Shown: positions 26,375 to 35,091 of the stretch, in pieces
How the letters are laid out: the number at the start of each line of letters is the position of its first letter
Numbering within the stretch: the stretch's first letter is position 1
NCBI GenBank assembly: GCA_044225565.1
Contig: JBGAIL010000016.1
Location: 1-42,082, forward strand
Source: CAVXAE01 sp044225565
Lineage (GTDB): Bacteria; Pseudomonadota; Gammaproteobacteria; Steroidobacterales; Steroidobacteraceae
Length of the DNA: 42,082 bases
Reading direction: 5' to 3'
The notes under the pieces: generated by a model
The model's input: the letters and a program-made list of their open reading frames with translations, nothing else
What the model was told of the DNA's origin: nothing
Database searches by the model: none
Position numbers and translations under genes: made by a program

Positions 26375-26412
26375 ACTCAACGATCATTTAATTTACTAAA
26401 CGTTCGTTGAGT
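26375..26412. promoter_or_regulatory. AT-rich promoter region with perfect 9-base inverted repeat
   Basis: ACTCAACGA (26375-26383) and TCGTTGAGT (26404-26412) form a perfect inverted repeat with a 20-base AT-rich spacer. The right arm also overlaps a shorter TetR-operator-like palindrome, AAACG-TT-CGTTG, at 26398-26409. The region lies about 55 bases upstream of the TetR-Rieske fusion start (26467), in one of the few AT-rich stretches of the window. It therefore probably contains the promoter and an operator. Binding by the TetR half of the fusion is inference. Confidence 0.55.
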
Positions 26413-26466
26413 CAAACGGGTCGCGGCGCTAGAATGGCGGACATTCCCGTCCGCCGGAGCACCGCC

Positions 26467-28377
26467 ATGTCGGCCCATCCCGAGCCTTCCGATCTGCGCC
26501 CCACCGGCTCGCGCCTCGACCTCATCCAGGCGACCGTGGCCGCCATCTCGAGCCACGGGCTCTCGGAGCTCACGTCCGCGAAGATCGCCCGGGCCGCAGG
26601 CCATACCGCCGCTTCCATCAACTTCCACTTCGGCAGCAAGGAAGCGTTGCTGCTCGCCACGCTGCGCGAAGTGTCCGAAGAGTTCGCGGAGGTGATGGCG
26701 GGGGTGCTCCAGGGCATCGGGGGCGATGCCTTGCGCAGCCTGCTCGCCATCGTCGACGCCAGCCTGAGCCGGCAGTTGAGCGATGCGAAGAAGGTGGCCG
26801 TGTGGTACGCATTCCTCGCGGAGTCCAACGCGCGCAAGGACTATCAGCACATCTGCGGCGAGCGCGACGAGCTCTACTGCCGCACCGTCACGAAGTGCTG
26901 CAAGCAGCTCATCGCCGAGCGCGGCGCTGCGATACCCGGAGCGCCGGGCTGGCCCGATGCGGACGCGGTTTCGCTGGGCCTCACCGGTCTCATCGATCAG
27001 CTCTGGCAGAGCATCCTGTTCGACGGAGACGATTTCGACCGCGAGGCCGCAAAGCGGCAGTGCCGCGCGTACCTCTGCAGCGTCTTCCCCTGGCTCGCAG
27101 GCCGCATTCAAGACACTGCATCGGCCAGCGCGGCATCTGCCGGCCTGGGCGCGGCGAAGGGCGAGACGGCCAGGGCTCGCGAGCCGAACGGACGTGAAGC
27201 TCCGCCGCAGACGCTGTCCGACGGCTCCCTGCGCCATACGCTGCCCGCCTGGATCTATCACAACGAGGAATTCCACGAGCTCGAGAAGGAAAAGCTCTTC
27301 CTGCCCTCCTGGCAGATCGTCTGCCACGTGAGCGAGCTCGCGAGCACGGGCGACTACGTCGCGTTCGAGCTCTTCGGCCAGCGCGGCTTCGTCGTGCGCG
27401 ACGAGAACGGCGACATCCGTGCGTTCCACAATGTCTGCGCGCATCGTGCCCATGCGGTGGTGGGCGGTGAGCGCGGCAATTGCCCGAAGTTCCTCACCTG
27501 CGCGTATCACGGCTGGTCCTATCACCTCGACGGCCGCAATCGCAGCGTCAGCGCGCCGGACACCTTCCCGAAGTTCGACCGCTCGAAGTTCGGCCTGAAG
27601 CCCATCGAGCTCGAAGTGTTCGCGGGCTTCGTGTTCGTGCGCTTCCGTGGCGACGGCCCCGGCGTCGCCGAGCGCATGCAGCCGCACGCCGCCGAGATGG
27701 CGCACTACCGCATGGAGCAGATGGTGCCGCTCGACGACATGTGGGTGAACGACGTCGACATCGACTGGAAGAACCTCGTCGAGAACTACGTCGAGGACTA
27801 TCACTTCCCGATGGGTCATCCCGGACTTTCCGCGCTCATGGAGGCGCAGTACGACCGCGAGGTGTTCCCTGGCGGCACGATGCGCCTGAGTCATCGCATG
27901 CGGGAGAAGCCCCTGAAGAGCTGGAGCGCGCAGGGCTACGCGAGATTCCTGCCGGTCATCGAGCATCTGCCGCAGGACATGCGCCGTCGCTGGACGTATA
28001 TCGGCCTGTTCCCCACGGTGTATTTCGACATCTATCCGGAGTGGATGGATTTCTTCCAGCTGGTTCCGCTTGGTCCGGGCCGCACGCGCATCCGCGCGCG
28101 CTCTTACGGTTTCAAGGACGATCGCCGCGAGATGAAGGCTGCCCGCTGGCTCTGCACGCGGCTCAATGCGCGCGTGCAGGCGGAAGACGAGGTGCTGACG
28201 CACTCCGTGCAGCAGGGCCTGGCATCCGGCGCGTATACGCGAGGCATTCTCTCGGACAAGGAGATCGTGCTGGCGGGCTTCCAGGACTGGATTCGCGCGC
28301 GCCTGCCCGTGACGCAACTGCTGCAGGCACCGGCTCGCGGCTGCGTAGCCGAGCGCAACACCGCCCTGACGGACTGA
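26467..28377 (+). CDS. TetR/BetI-like regulator fused to Rieske aromatic-ring-hydroxylating-type oxygenase alpha subunit
   Basis: One uninterrupted 636-residue frame with two complete modules. Residues about 15-65 are a TetR HTH (LTSAKIARAAGHTAASINFHFGSKEALL), and residues to about 214 form a BetI-like ligand-binding domain. An Ala-rich linker (215-255) leads to a Rieske oxygenase: C324-x-H326 and C345-x2-H348 bind the [2Fe-2S] cluster, and ENYVEDYHFPMGH supplies mononuclear-iron ligands His446 and His451. The oxygenase half resembles the GbcA/stachydrine demethylase clade. The linker has no in-frame ATG, GTG or TTG; the first lies inside the Rieske half, so separate translation is unlikely. 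The ATG at 26467 follows GGAG; ATG 26434 is an alternative. No reductase gene is nearby. Confidence 0.88.
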   Translation: MSAHPEPSDLRPTGSRLDLIQATVAAISSHGLSELTSAKIARAAGHTAASINFHFGSKEALLLATLREVSEEFAEVMAGVLQGIGGDALRSLLAIVDASLSRQLSDAKKVAVWYAFLAESNARKDYQHICGERDELYCRTVTKCCKQLIAERGAAIPGAPGWPDADAVSLGLTGLIDQLWQSILFDGDDFDREAAKRQCRAYLCSVFPWLAGRIQDTASASAASAGLGAAKGETARAREPNGREAPPQTLSDGSLRHTLPAWIYHNEEFHELEKEKLFLPSWQIVCHVSELASTGDYVAFELFGQRGFVVRDENGDIRAFHNVCAHRAHAVVGGERGNCPKFLTCAYHGWSYHLDGRNRSVSAPDTFPKFDRSKFGLKPIELEVFAGFVFVRFRGDGPGVAERMQPHAAEMAHYRMEQMVPLDDMWVNDVDIDWKNLVENYVEDYHFPMGHPGLSALMEAQYDREVFPGGTMRLSHRMREKPLKSWSAQGYARFLPVIEHLPQDMRRRWTYIGLFPTVYFDIYPEWMDFFQLVPLGPGRTRIRARSYGFKDDRREMKAARWLCTRLNARVQAEDEVLTHSVQQGLASGAYTRGILSDKEIVLAGFQDWIRARLPVTQLLQAPARGCVAERNTALTD

Positions 28378-28507
28378 TTCCGTTCCGTCGCCGGCGGCTC
28401 CCGCCCGCTGCGCGGCTCCGTGCTCCGATTCCGTTGCACCTTCGCGACATCCTGCTCGCGCCGGCCGCGCTCGCGGGCCGGGCCTGCGGCACGGCGTAAA
28501 TTAGTTC

Positions 28508-28529
28508 TTGCAAAGTATATTGAAATATA
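28508..28529 (+). promoter_or_regulatory. AT-rich promoter candidate with 14-base palindrome before the second TonB receptor
   Basis: The 216 bases between the fusion gene and the receptor gene are GC-rich except for about 28497-28550. That part contains TTGCAA (28508-28513), a possible -35, and the palindrome TATATT-GA-AATATA (28516-28529). A -10 such as TGATAT lies about 16 bases after TTGCAA. The receptor ATG at 28594 follows AGGGGGGA. An operator role for the palindrome is inferred from its position only. Confidence 0.4.
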
Positions 28530-28593
28530 TGATATAGCATTCAAATGGACGCCGCGGGTCGCGCGTCTGCATCGCTGCAGGGGGGATAACGAC

Positions 28594-30803
28594 ATGCATT
28601 TCTCGAGAAACGCGGCACGACGAACGTCCGCTTCGGGGCGCCGGCGCGCGCTGACGCTGCTGGTCGCGGCGACGATGCCCGCCGGCTTCGCGGGCGCCGC
28701 GCCACCGGAAGCGGAAAGCGACGCCGTGCAGGAACAAATACCGCCAGCAAGCAGAACAGGATGTCCTGACCAGTACGCCGCGTTCGACGAGGAGAACTAT
28801 GTCGCCGCGGACAATTTCTCGACCATGCCTCATGCGCCTGCTGGCCGTCCAGGACCAGGGCCCGGGCGACAAGAAGTACGTCATCCGCGGCGTGCAATCG
28901 GTCGGCGCCGCCACCACCGGGCTGTACTTCGACGAGATCGTCATGACCGCCAACAACCGCCAGGACGGCGGCGGGCGGCAGCCGGACCTGAAGCTGTTCG
29001 ACGTCGAGCGGGTGGAGGTGTTGCGCGGGCCGCAGGGCACACTGTACGGCGCGAGCTCGATGAGCGGCACCATCCGCGTGGTCTCGAACAAGCGCGATGC
29101 GTCAGCGTTCGCCGGCCGCGTCGAAGGCACCCTGTCGAACACGCGCTACGGCAGCGAGAACTACCGCTTGAACGCGATGCTCAACGTGCCGCTGATCCAG
29201 AGTCAGCTCGCCGTGCGCGGCGTCTATTACGTGCGCGACGAGAGCGGCTTCATCGACAACGTCCGGCTCGGCCTGAAGGGCATCAACGACGAGGAGACGC
29301 AGGGACGACGGCTGTCGCTGCGGCTGTTGGCGACGGACACGCTGACGCTGACCGCGAGCGGGCTGTACAGAAGACGGAATCCAACGGCCGCAGCAGGGCT
29401 TGAGCCGAGCACCGGCGAGCTCGAGGTGGGCTTCTACACCAAGACCCCCTGGAGCGACGAGTTCCAGGCCGCCAACCTCACGGCGGAGCAGAAGTTCGAT
29501 GGGGGGACGCTGCTCCTGACCAGCTCGTGGTTCGATCGCGACATCGATTTCAACAACGACGGCACGACCATACTCTCCGGCATCCTCGCGCGTTCTCCGG
29601 AGGAGGTCCGCGGGCTGCTGGCGCAGCCGCAATCGCGCTCCATCTGGAGCAACGAGGCGAGGTTCCTCCGCGTGGACGGCCTGTTCAACCTGGTGGCCGG
29701 CGTGTTCTTCCAGAAGGAGCGGAACGATTTCAACAGCCGCGTCGACAGCGCCGATGCCAACGGCCTGGCGGAGCAGGACCCGCTGGTCTACCTGTGGAGA
29801 ACGGTGGATACGGAGATCCGCAACCGCTCGCTGTTCGGCGAGCTGTCGTACGAGCTGACCGACCGGCTGACCGCAACGGTCGGCGCGCGCTGGTTCAAGT
29901 TCGACGTGGACGAGCAGAGCTCGCTGCTGGTCGCCTGCTGCGGCGGCAACACTCCCGGTCCCGGGCCGGCGGCGCCGACCGCCTCGACCGACAAGGACGT
30001 GAACTACAAGTTCAATCTCTCGTTCGAGGCGAACGACGACGTCCTGCTGTATGCGCAGGCCGCCCAGGGATTCCGCTCCGGCGGCAACAACGAGCCGGGC
30101 ATCAGCGTGGTGCCGAGCTGCCAGAACGCCTCCTCGTTCGGCTCGGACGGCCTGTGGAACTACGAGATCGGTGCGAAGCTGTCGCTGCTCGACCATCGCG
30201 CGGTGCTCAACGTCACGCCGTACTACATCGACTGGTCGGACATGCAGGTGCGCGCCTTCGATCCGGTCTGCAACAACGCGCGCATCGCCAATGCCGGCGA
30301 AGCGCGTATTCAGGGCGTGGAGGCGGAACTGGTGCTGCGTCCGGTCGCTGCGCTGCAGCTCAATCTCACTTTCAACTACAGCGATGCGGAGCTGACCGAA
30401 GACCAGCCGAGGGCGACCGGAACCGGCAACGGCACGGAAGGCCTGAAGGGGGACGACATCCCCGGAGTGCCGCGCACCAGCGGCAGCGCCGGCGCGCAGT
30501 ACACGTTCCCGATCGCGAACATGCCGTTCTCGGGCGTGGTGCGCGGCGACTATTCGTATGTCGGCTCCTCGAAGACGGCGTTCCGGCCGCTGACCGATCC
30601 CACCTATCGCCTGCAGCCGAGCTATTCGCTCGCCAACCTGCGGTTCGGTTTGCAGGGCGGATCATGGGAGGCGACGTTGTTCGTGAACAATGTGTTCGAC
30701 GAGCGCGCGGAGGTGACGCGCCTGGTGTTCAGCCAGACGCGGCCCGGATATCATCACCAACCGGCCGCGCGAGGTCGGTGTGGAGTTTCGAAGAGTTTCC
30801 TGA
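28594..30803 (+). pseudogene. TonB-dependent receptor gene with several frameshifts
   Basis: Starts with a signal peptide at ATG 28594 (ALTLLVAATMPAGFAGA). Plug fragments then appear in changing frames: TASKQ (+2), EQDVL (+1), FDEENYV and NFSTMP (0), then VQDQGPGDKKYVIRGV (+1) from about 28840. From there one frame runs through RVEVLRGPQGTLYGASSMSG and the barrel. The proper C-terminus, DIITNRPREVGVEFRRVS, needs one more shift; removing a C from CCC at 30743-30745 restores it, with stop 30801-30803. As written, the long frame runs to 30817. An intact gene would encode an outer-membrane transporter of roughly 735 residues, probably serving the adjacent oxygenase. Real decay and local sequencing error both fit. 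Confidence 0.8.
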
Positions 30804-30813
30804 GGAGGCGTCG

Positions 30814-31299
30814 ATGAAAATTCTGGCTACATGGATCATCGCATGCGGACTGGCCACGGGCTGCGCCCTGGCGAATCCACCTGAGGCCGGCGGAGGCGCC
30901 CCCGCGGCGCACCCGCAGATCGGCTCGCACGTCGTGTTTCAGTACTACAAGGATCTGGCCGCCGCGGAGCGCTTCTACGGCGGCACGCTGGGATTGAGGA
31001 AGACCTTCGACAAGGAATGGGTCAAGATCTTCGAGATCACCCCCACCCTATGTCGGCCTGGGCGGATGGGACCCGGGGATACCACAAGGCCCGCGCAGAC
31101 CACGCCCGCGGTGATGCTCAGCATCGAGACCAGCGATCTCGAAGGATGGTATGCGAAGTTGAAAGAGGGCAACGCGACGTTCCTGAAGGAGCTGGGCAAG
31201 GCCTCGGGCAATACCGACTCTCCGGTGGACAGCATTCTGGCCAATGACCCGGGCGGCTATACGGTCGAGATGTTTCGCTGGAAGGCGAAGGTGACCTGA
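30814..31299 (+). CDS. VOC-family (glyoxalase-like) lipoprotein, locally frame-disturbed
   Basis: 161 residues, start ATG 30814 after GAGGAGG. The signal peptide ends in lipobox LATGC. The rest is one vicinal-oxygen-chelate fold (VVFQYYKDLAAAERFYGGTL, VMLSIETSDLEGWY, DPGGYTVEMFRW). Between about 31040 and 31098 the frame is wrong: the conserved segment is readable as YVGL in +1 and ADGTRGYHKA in +2 before frame 0 resumes at TTPAVML. This amounts to three extra bases in total, so the gene stays open but carries a stretch of about 15 altered residues (TLCRPGRMGPGDTTR). VOC proteins bind metals and act as lyases, dioxygenases or binding proteins; the role here is unknown. It probably shares a transcript with the receptor gene. 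Confidence 0.75.
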   Translation: MKILATWIIACGLATGCALANPPEAGGGAPAAHPQIGSHVVFQYYKDLAAAERFYGGTLGLRKTFDKEWVKIFEITPTLCRPGRMGPGDTTRPAQTTPAVMLSIETSDLEGWYAKLKEGNATFLKELGKASGNTDSPVDSILANDPGGYTVEMFRWKAKVT

Positions 31300-31472
31300 A
31301 ACGCTCGCCGGCGGGGCAAGAGCCTCGCCGGCGCGCTGACGCCCGGATCACGTGGACCGGCGGCGGAACCGGGCGCTGGCGGCCGCGCGCGTATGCCCGT
31401 CGGATGATAACCGCTACAATCCGTCGGGATACCCGTGCGGGAGACGGAACTCCCCGCGAGCAACGACGATCT

Positions 31473-31715
31473 GTGCAGTTGCTCGCCCAGGTGCACGAGC
31501 GCTTGCGGAATACTTCCTCGCTCGATGCGTCGGCCCGCGAGATGCTCACCACCGTGATGCACGACATCGAGAAGGCCTTGTCCGGCAAGGATCCCACCGC
31601 AGCTTCGGCCGCGCCGCGCCTCGAGTCCATCGCCGTGCGGTTCGAGGCCGAGCATCCCGCCATCGCGGAAACGCTGCGGCGGCTCGTCGATACGCTGGGG
31701 AAGGCCGGCATCTGA
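31473..31715 (+). CDS. DUF4404-family small protein
   Basis: About 80 residues from GTG 31473; the same frame is open from ATG 31404, which would give 103. The sequence LLAQVHERLRNTSSLDASAR, then RFEAEHPAIAETLRRLVDTL and GKAGI is typical of the DUF4404 family: short, helical, soluble proteins of unknown function. The shorter start is preferred because the family begins near VQLLAQVHERL and because TACAAT at 31414-31419 looks like a -10 element, which would place transcription start inside the longer form. It is convergent with the alanyl-tRNA editing gene, 8 bases away. Confidence 0.7.
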   Translation: MQLLAQVHERLRNTSSLDASAREMLTTVMHDIEKALSGKDPTAASAAPRLESIAVRFEAEHPAIAETLRRLVDTLGKAGI

Positions 31716-31723
31716 GCGGCCGC

Positions 31724-32434
31724 TCAGCTCGCCAGCCCGATCTCCACCCGGCGGTTCTTCTTCCCCTCGCTCTTGATCCTGAGCACGCGGATGCTGCCGA
31801 TCTCGCCGATGTTCTTCACGTGAGTGCCGCCGCAGGGCTGAAGGTCGATGCCGGGAATCTCGAGCAGTCGCACGCGGCCCGCGCCGCGGGGCGGCTGCAC
31901 GCTCATGGTCTTCACCAGCTCGGGGCGGGCGTCGAGCTCTTCGTCCGTGATCCATACCGTCCTGGTGGGCACGGCGCGCGCGATCAGCTCGTTGGTGCCG
32001 GCTTCGATCCGCTCCGGCACCAGCAGGCTCATGTCGATATCGAAATCGAGACGTGCTTTGTCCGGTGAGATGTTTCCGCCCGTCACCGGGGCGACGACCA
32101 CGCACGACATCACGTGCAGCGCGGTGTGCAGCCGCATGAGCGCATAGCGACGGCTCCAGTCGAGCTCGAGCGCGACGGGCTCGCCCGGCTGCAGCCCTGG
32201 CACCGGCGCGGCGGGAACGTGCGCCACGCTGTCCGGCGCGAGGCCCTTGCGGGTATCCACGATCGCGATGCGCTCGCCGTTCTCGCGCACCAGCGAGCCG
32301 GTGTCCCCGGGCTGCCCGCCGCCGAGCGGATAGAAGATCGTTCGATCCAGCACGACGCCGCGCTCGCTCACTTCCACGACCCGTGCGTTCGCCGTTCGCA
32401 GATAGGCGTCGTCCCGAAAGAGCAGCTCGGTCAT
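31724..32434 (-). CDS. Alanyl-tRNA editing protein (AlaX-type)
   Basis: A 236-residue free-standing editing-domain protein. It hydrolyses Ser-tRNA(Ala) or Gly-tRNA(Ala) that has been mischarged, in the cytoplasm. The zinc site is complete: His103 and His107 (RLHTALHVMS), and Cys201 and His205 (QPCGGTHVKN). The N-terminal beta-barrel signature FYPLGGGQPGDTG matches AlaX-M-type proteins. The start ATG 32434 overlaps the stop of the DUF1615 gene (ATGA), so the two are cotranscribed and probably translationally coupled. Confidence 0.93.
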   Translation of the reverse strand: MTELLFRDDAYLRTANARVVEVSERGVVLDRTIFYPLGGGQPGDTGSLVRENGERIAIVDTRKGLAPDSVAHVPAAPVPGLQPGEPVALELDWSRRYALMRLHTALHVMSCVVVAPVTGGNISPDKARLDFDIDMSLLVPERIEAGTNELIARAVPTRTVWITDEELDARPELVKTMSVQPPRGAGRVRLLEIPGIDLQPCGGTHVKNIGEIGSIRVLRIKSEGKKNRRVEIGLAS

Positions 32435-33549
32435 GGGTTGCGCACCTTGCGCGGGCTCGCGCCGCGCGTGAGACATTGGTCGTAGCGCCCGTTCACGCGG
32501 TTCGCGAACCAGTCGGTGGTGAGCTTGCGGGTGATCTTGGCGCTCTCCAGCCGGATGCGAGGCGCCATCGCCCGGGGTACGGGCTTCGGGCGCGCCTGGT
32601 CCGCCAGCTCGAAAACGCGCTTCCAGGTTCGGGTGCTCTCGAACCCCTCCTGCCCGCCTTTCTCCAGGTCGCGGTGGATCTGCGCATCGCTCAGTTCCAG
32701 GCGGGGCCCGAGCTCGCGGACGGCCTGCTCCGTGTTGCTGGTCCCGCCGTCATGGATCAACAGATCGCCGTCCAGCGCGAGCTTCTTCCTGCCTGCGACG
32801 TTCACGGCATTCTGGAAGGCCGCGTTGCGGCTCGCATAGTGCCCGGCGTTGAAGTCCGCGAAGCGGTACACCATGTCGCGATAGGGCGCGGGATAGTCGA
32901 GCAGGTGGGCGATGCCGAAGTACAGCCCGCCGCGCCGCGTGAACACTTCGCGACGGATGCTTTCCGGCACGGGATAGGGATAGCGCTTCTCCTTCGCGTG
33001 CCGTTCCGCATAAGCGACGCTCACCTGCATCGGCCCGCCGGTGCGCACCGGATTCCAGTCCGCGAACAGCTTCGTGCCGAGCGGCACCGAGCCGATGAAG
33101 TCCTCGAAGATCTCGCTCAGGGCCTTTTCTGTGTTCGCTGCGGCCAGCCGCTCTTCGTAAGTCCTGCCGTCCGGGGAGCGCATGCGCAGGGCGGCGGACA
33201 CGAGCGCGTCCGGGATGCCGAGGCGGTCCGCGCGGGCGTTGATCTCCCGCCGCGCGATGCCAGGCAGTCCGGGCACCGTCGGATCGACCCGGAAGGTGGA
33301 TTCCTGCTGGATCACGGCGATGACCGCGCAGGCGTTCTCCTTGCTCGGCTCGATCTTGAGCGACTCGAAGGCGGTGAAGATGTCCGCCGCCCACGCGTCC
33401 CGCGAAGCGGTCTTCGCGGGAATCAGCGCCGCGATGCGCGCACGTGCCACGTCCGGATCGACCCGGTTGCGGGATTGCTGCTGGTTGGCGCAGGAGCCGA
33501 TGGCGATCACGCCGGCGGCGAGGATCGTGAGGCGAAGGAGGTGGGTCAT
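32431..33549 (-). CDS. DUF1615-family lipoprotein
   Basis: A 372-residue lipoprotein. The start at 33549 gives MTHLLRLTILAAGVIAIGSC, a signal peptide with lipobox IGSC; an earlier in-frame start at 33594 would add 15 residues. The body matches the DUF1615 family, of unknown function. AVIAVIQQESTFRVDP resembles the catalytic ES-x-F stretch of lytic transglycosylases, and FADFNAGHYASRNAAFQ resembles their later conserved loop. A lysozyme-like fold and a cell-wall role are therefore plausible, but this is inference. It follows the glutamine-synthetase gene after 75 bases on the same strand and overlaps the AlaX gene by four bases. Confidence 0.8.
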   Translation of the reverse strand: MTHLLRLTILAAGVIAIGSCANQQQSRNRVDPDVARARIAALIPAKTASRDAWAADIFTAFESLKIEPSKENACAVIAVIQQESTFRVDPTVPGLPGIARREINARADRLGIPDALVSAALRMRSPDGRTYEERLAAANTEKALSEIFEDFIGSVPLGTKLFADWNPVRTGGPMQVSVAYAERHAKEKRYPYPVPESIRREVFTRRGGLYFGIAHLLDYPAPYRDMVYRFADFNAGHYASRNAAFQNAVNVAGRKKLALDGDLLIHDGGTSNTEQAVRELGPRLELSDAQIHRDLEKGGQEGFESTRTWKRVFELADQARPKPVPRAMAPRIRLESAKITRKLTTDWFANRVNGRYDQCLTRGASPRKVRNP

Positions 33550-33624
33550 GGGCTGGCGGGCGCAAATATAGAGCAAGCCGGCTCGCGGCTCCATGCCGCC
33601 GCGGAATTCGACGCGCCGGCCGGG

Positions 33625-35088
33625 CTAGATCACCCGCAGGTACCACTCATAGTCGCGATCGGTGATCTGCGCGTGGAACCGCTCGCATTCCTCGCGCCGG
33701 CAGGTAGCGTAGAGATCGTGGTATCGCTTGCCGAGGTATTGCGGCAGCACCTTTCCAGCTTCGAACGCATCGAGCGCTGCGTCCCAGCGGCGCGGCAGTG
33801 TGATCTTTTCTTCGATCACCTCGCCAGGCGACACCATCGGGCCGGGATCGCAGCGGCGCGTGAGGCCATGGTGGATGCCCGCGAGGATCGCGGCCATGAC
33901 GAGATAAGGGTTGCCGTCCGAGCCACCGGGCCTGTGCTCGATGCGGGCATCCTCCGGAGCGGAGAGCGGCACGCGCAGGGCGACGCCGCGATGATTGATG
34001 CCCCAGTTCGGCGTGAGCGGCACGAACAGGCCGGGGCGATAGCGCCGATAAGAGTTCGCGGTGGGCGCGAAGATGGCCATGGATTCCGCCATCGTGGCGG
34101 CGAGCCCGCCGACGGCGTGGCGCAGCTTTTCCGAAAAGGGCTGGCCGCCGCTCGAGCCGGCGAACACGTTCCGGCCGGACTCATCGAGCAGGCTCACGTG
34201 CACGTGCAGGCTGCAGCCCGCGGAATCCTCGAAGGGTTTCGCCATGAAGCTCGCCGCCATGCCGTGCCGTTTCGCGACGGCCTTCACGGCGCGCTTGAGG
34301 AGCACCGCGTGATCGCAGGCGAGCTCGGCGCTCGAGACGTGATGCAGATTCACTTCGAGCTGGCCGGGAGAGAATTCCTTCAGCGTCGCGCCGACCGGCA
34401 GGTTCTGCGCGGCGCACACGGAATACAGCTCGGCGAGGAAGGGATCGATGTCCTCGAGGTCCTCCATGAAGGCATAGTGCGGGCCGTCCTGCAGCGAGCG
34501 GGTGCCGGGGATGCGGCCGACCTTGCGGGTGGGGCGGTCGCCATCCGGCTCCAGCAGATAGAATTCGAGCTCGGTGGCGGCGACGGCGGTGAGGCCCATC
34601 TCCTGCAGTGGTCGCGCGGCATGGCGCAACACCTGGCGCGGATCGGCGAAGAAAGGCTCGCCGCTCGCGGTGGCCATGGAAAGCAGCATCTGCGCCGTGG
34701 GCACCTGCGCCCAGGGCACGGGGGCGAGCGAGCCGGGCACGGCAGTGGAGATGGCATCCGGGTCGCCGTCGCGGCCGCCGTTGTCGATGCCTTCGAACGT
34801 CTGGCCCTTGCTGTCGAGCAGGACGGTGGCGCCACAGAAATTCACGCCGCTCTTGAAAGGCTTCGCGAACTCGTCGCGCGTCACGCGCTTGCCCCGCAGG
34901 ATGCCGAGCATGTCGGGCTGAAGGAGCTCGAGCATCTGCGTTTGCGGATATCGCTCGAGGAAGGTGTGCAGTTCGTCGACACTGGGCGAGTGTCCGGCAA
35001 GGCGGCGTGGGCGGGTCGCCGGGCCGCGCTCGCGCAAGCTTTCCTCCGCCTTGCTGCCAGCCGTCCGGCCGCGTGTGCTCTTGCTCAT
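33625..35088 (-). CDS. Glutamine synthetase-family gamma-glutamylamide ligase (PuuA-like)
   Basis: A 487-residue glutamine-synthetase fold enzyme. Visible motifs: TELEFYLL (metal-binding Glu), PGQLEVNLHH, HVHVSLL, NSYRRYRPG with PNWGINHRGVALRVP (substrate and ATP site), and RIEHRPGGSDGNPYL. The PuuA-type sequence, with a basic N-terminal extension of about 30 residues, indicates ligation of glutamate to an amine rather than ammonia assimilation. It is the last of six packed minus-strand genes and begins three bases after the enoyl-CoA hydratase stop. Together with the PuuC-like dehydrogenase it suggests a gamma-glutamylated-intermediate pathway for an amine. The substrate is not known. Confidence 0.88.
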   Translation of the reverse strand: MSKSTRGRTAGSKAEESLRERGPATRPRRLAGHSPSVDELHTFLERYPQTQMLELLQPDMLGILRGKRVTRDEFAKPFKSGVNFCGATVLLDSKGQTFEGIDNGGRDGDPDAISTAVPGSLAPVPWAQVPTAQMLLSMATASGEPFFADPRQVLRHAARPLQEMGLTAVAATELEFYLLEPDGDRPTRKVGRIPGTRSLQDGPHYAFMEDLEDIDPFLAELYSVCAAQNLPVGATLKEFSPGQLEVNLHHVSSAELACDHAVLLKRAVKAVAKRHGMAASFMAKPFEDSAGCSLHVHVSLLDESGRNVFAGSSGGQPFSEKLRHAVGGLAATMAESMAIFAPTANSYRRYRPGLFVPLTPNWGINHRGVALRVPLSAPEDARIEHRPGGSDGNPYLVMAAILAGIHHGLTRRCDPGPMVSPGEVIEEKITLPRRWDAALDAFEAGKVLPQYLGKRYHDLYATCRREECERFHAQITDRDYEWYLRVI

Positions 35089-35091
35089 GGC

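Noticed and set aside
31300..31350. CGCCGGCG repeated twice after the VOC gene, possible hairpin terminator
   Set aside because: The copies could pair, but there is no T-run after the stem, and the octamer is itself a GC palindrome expected at this base composition.
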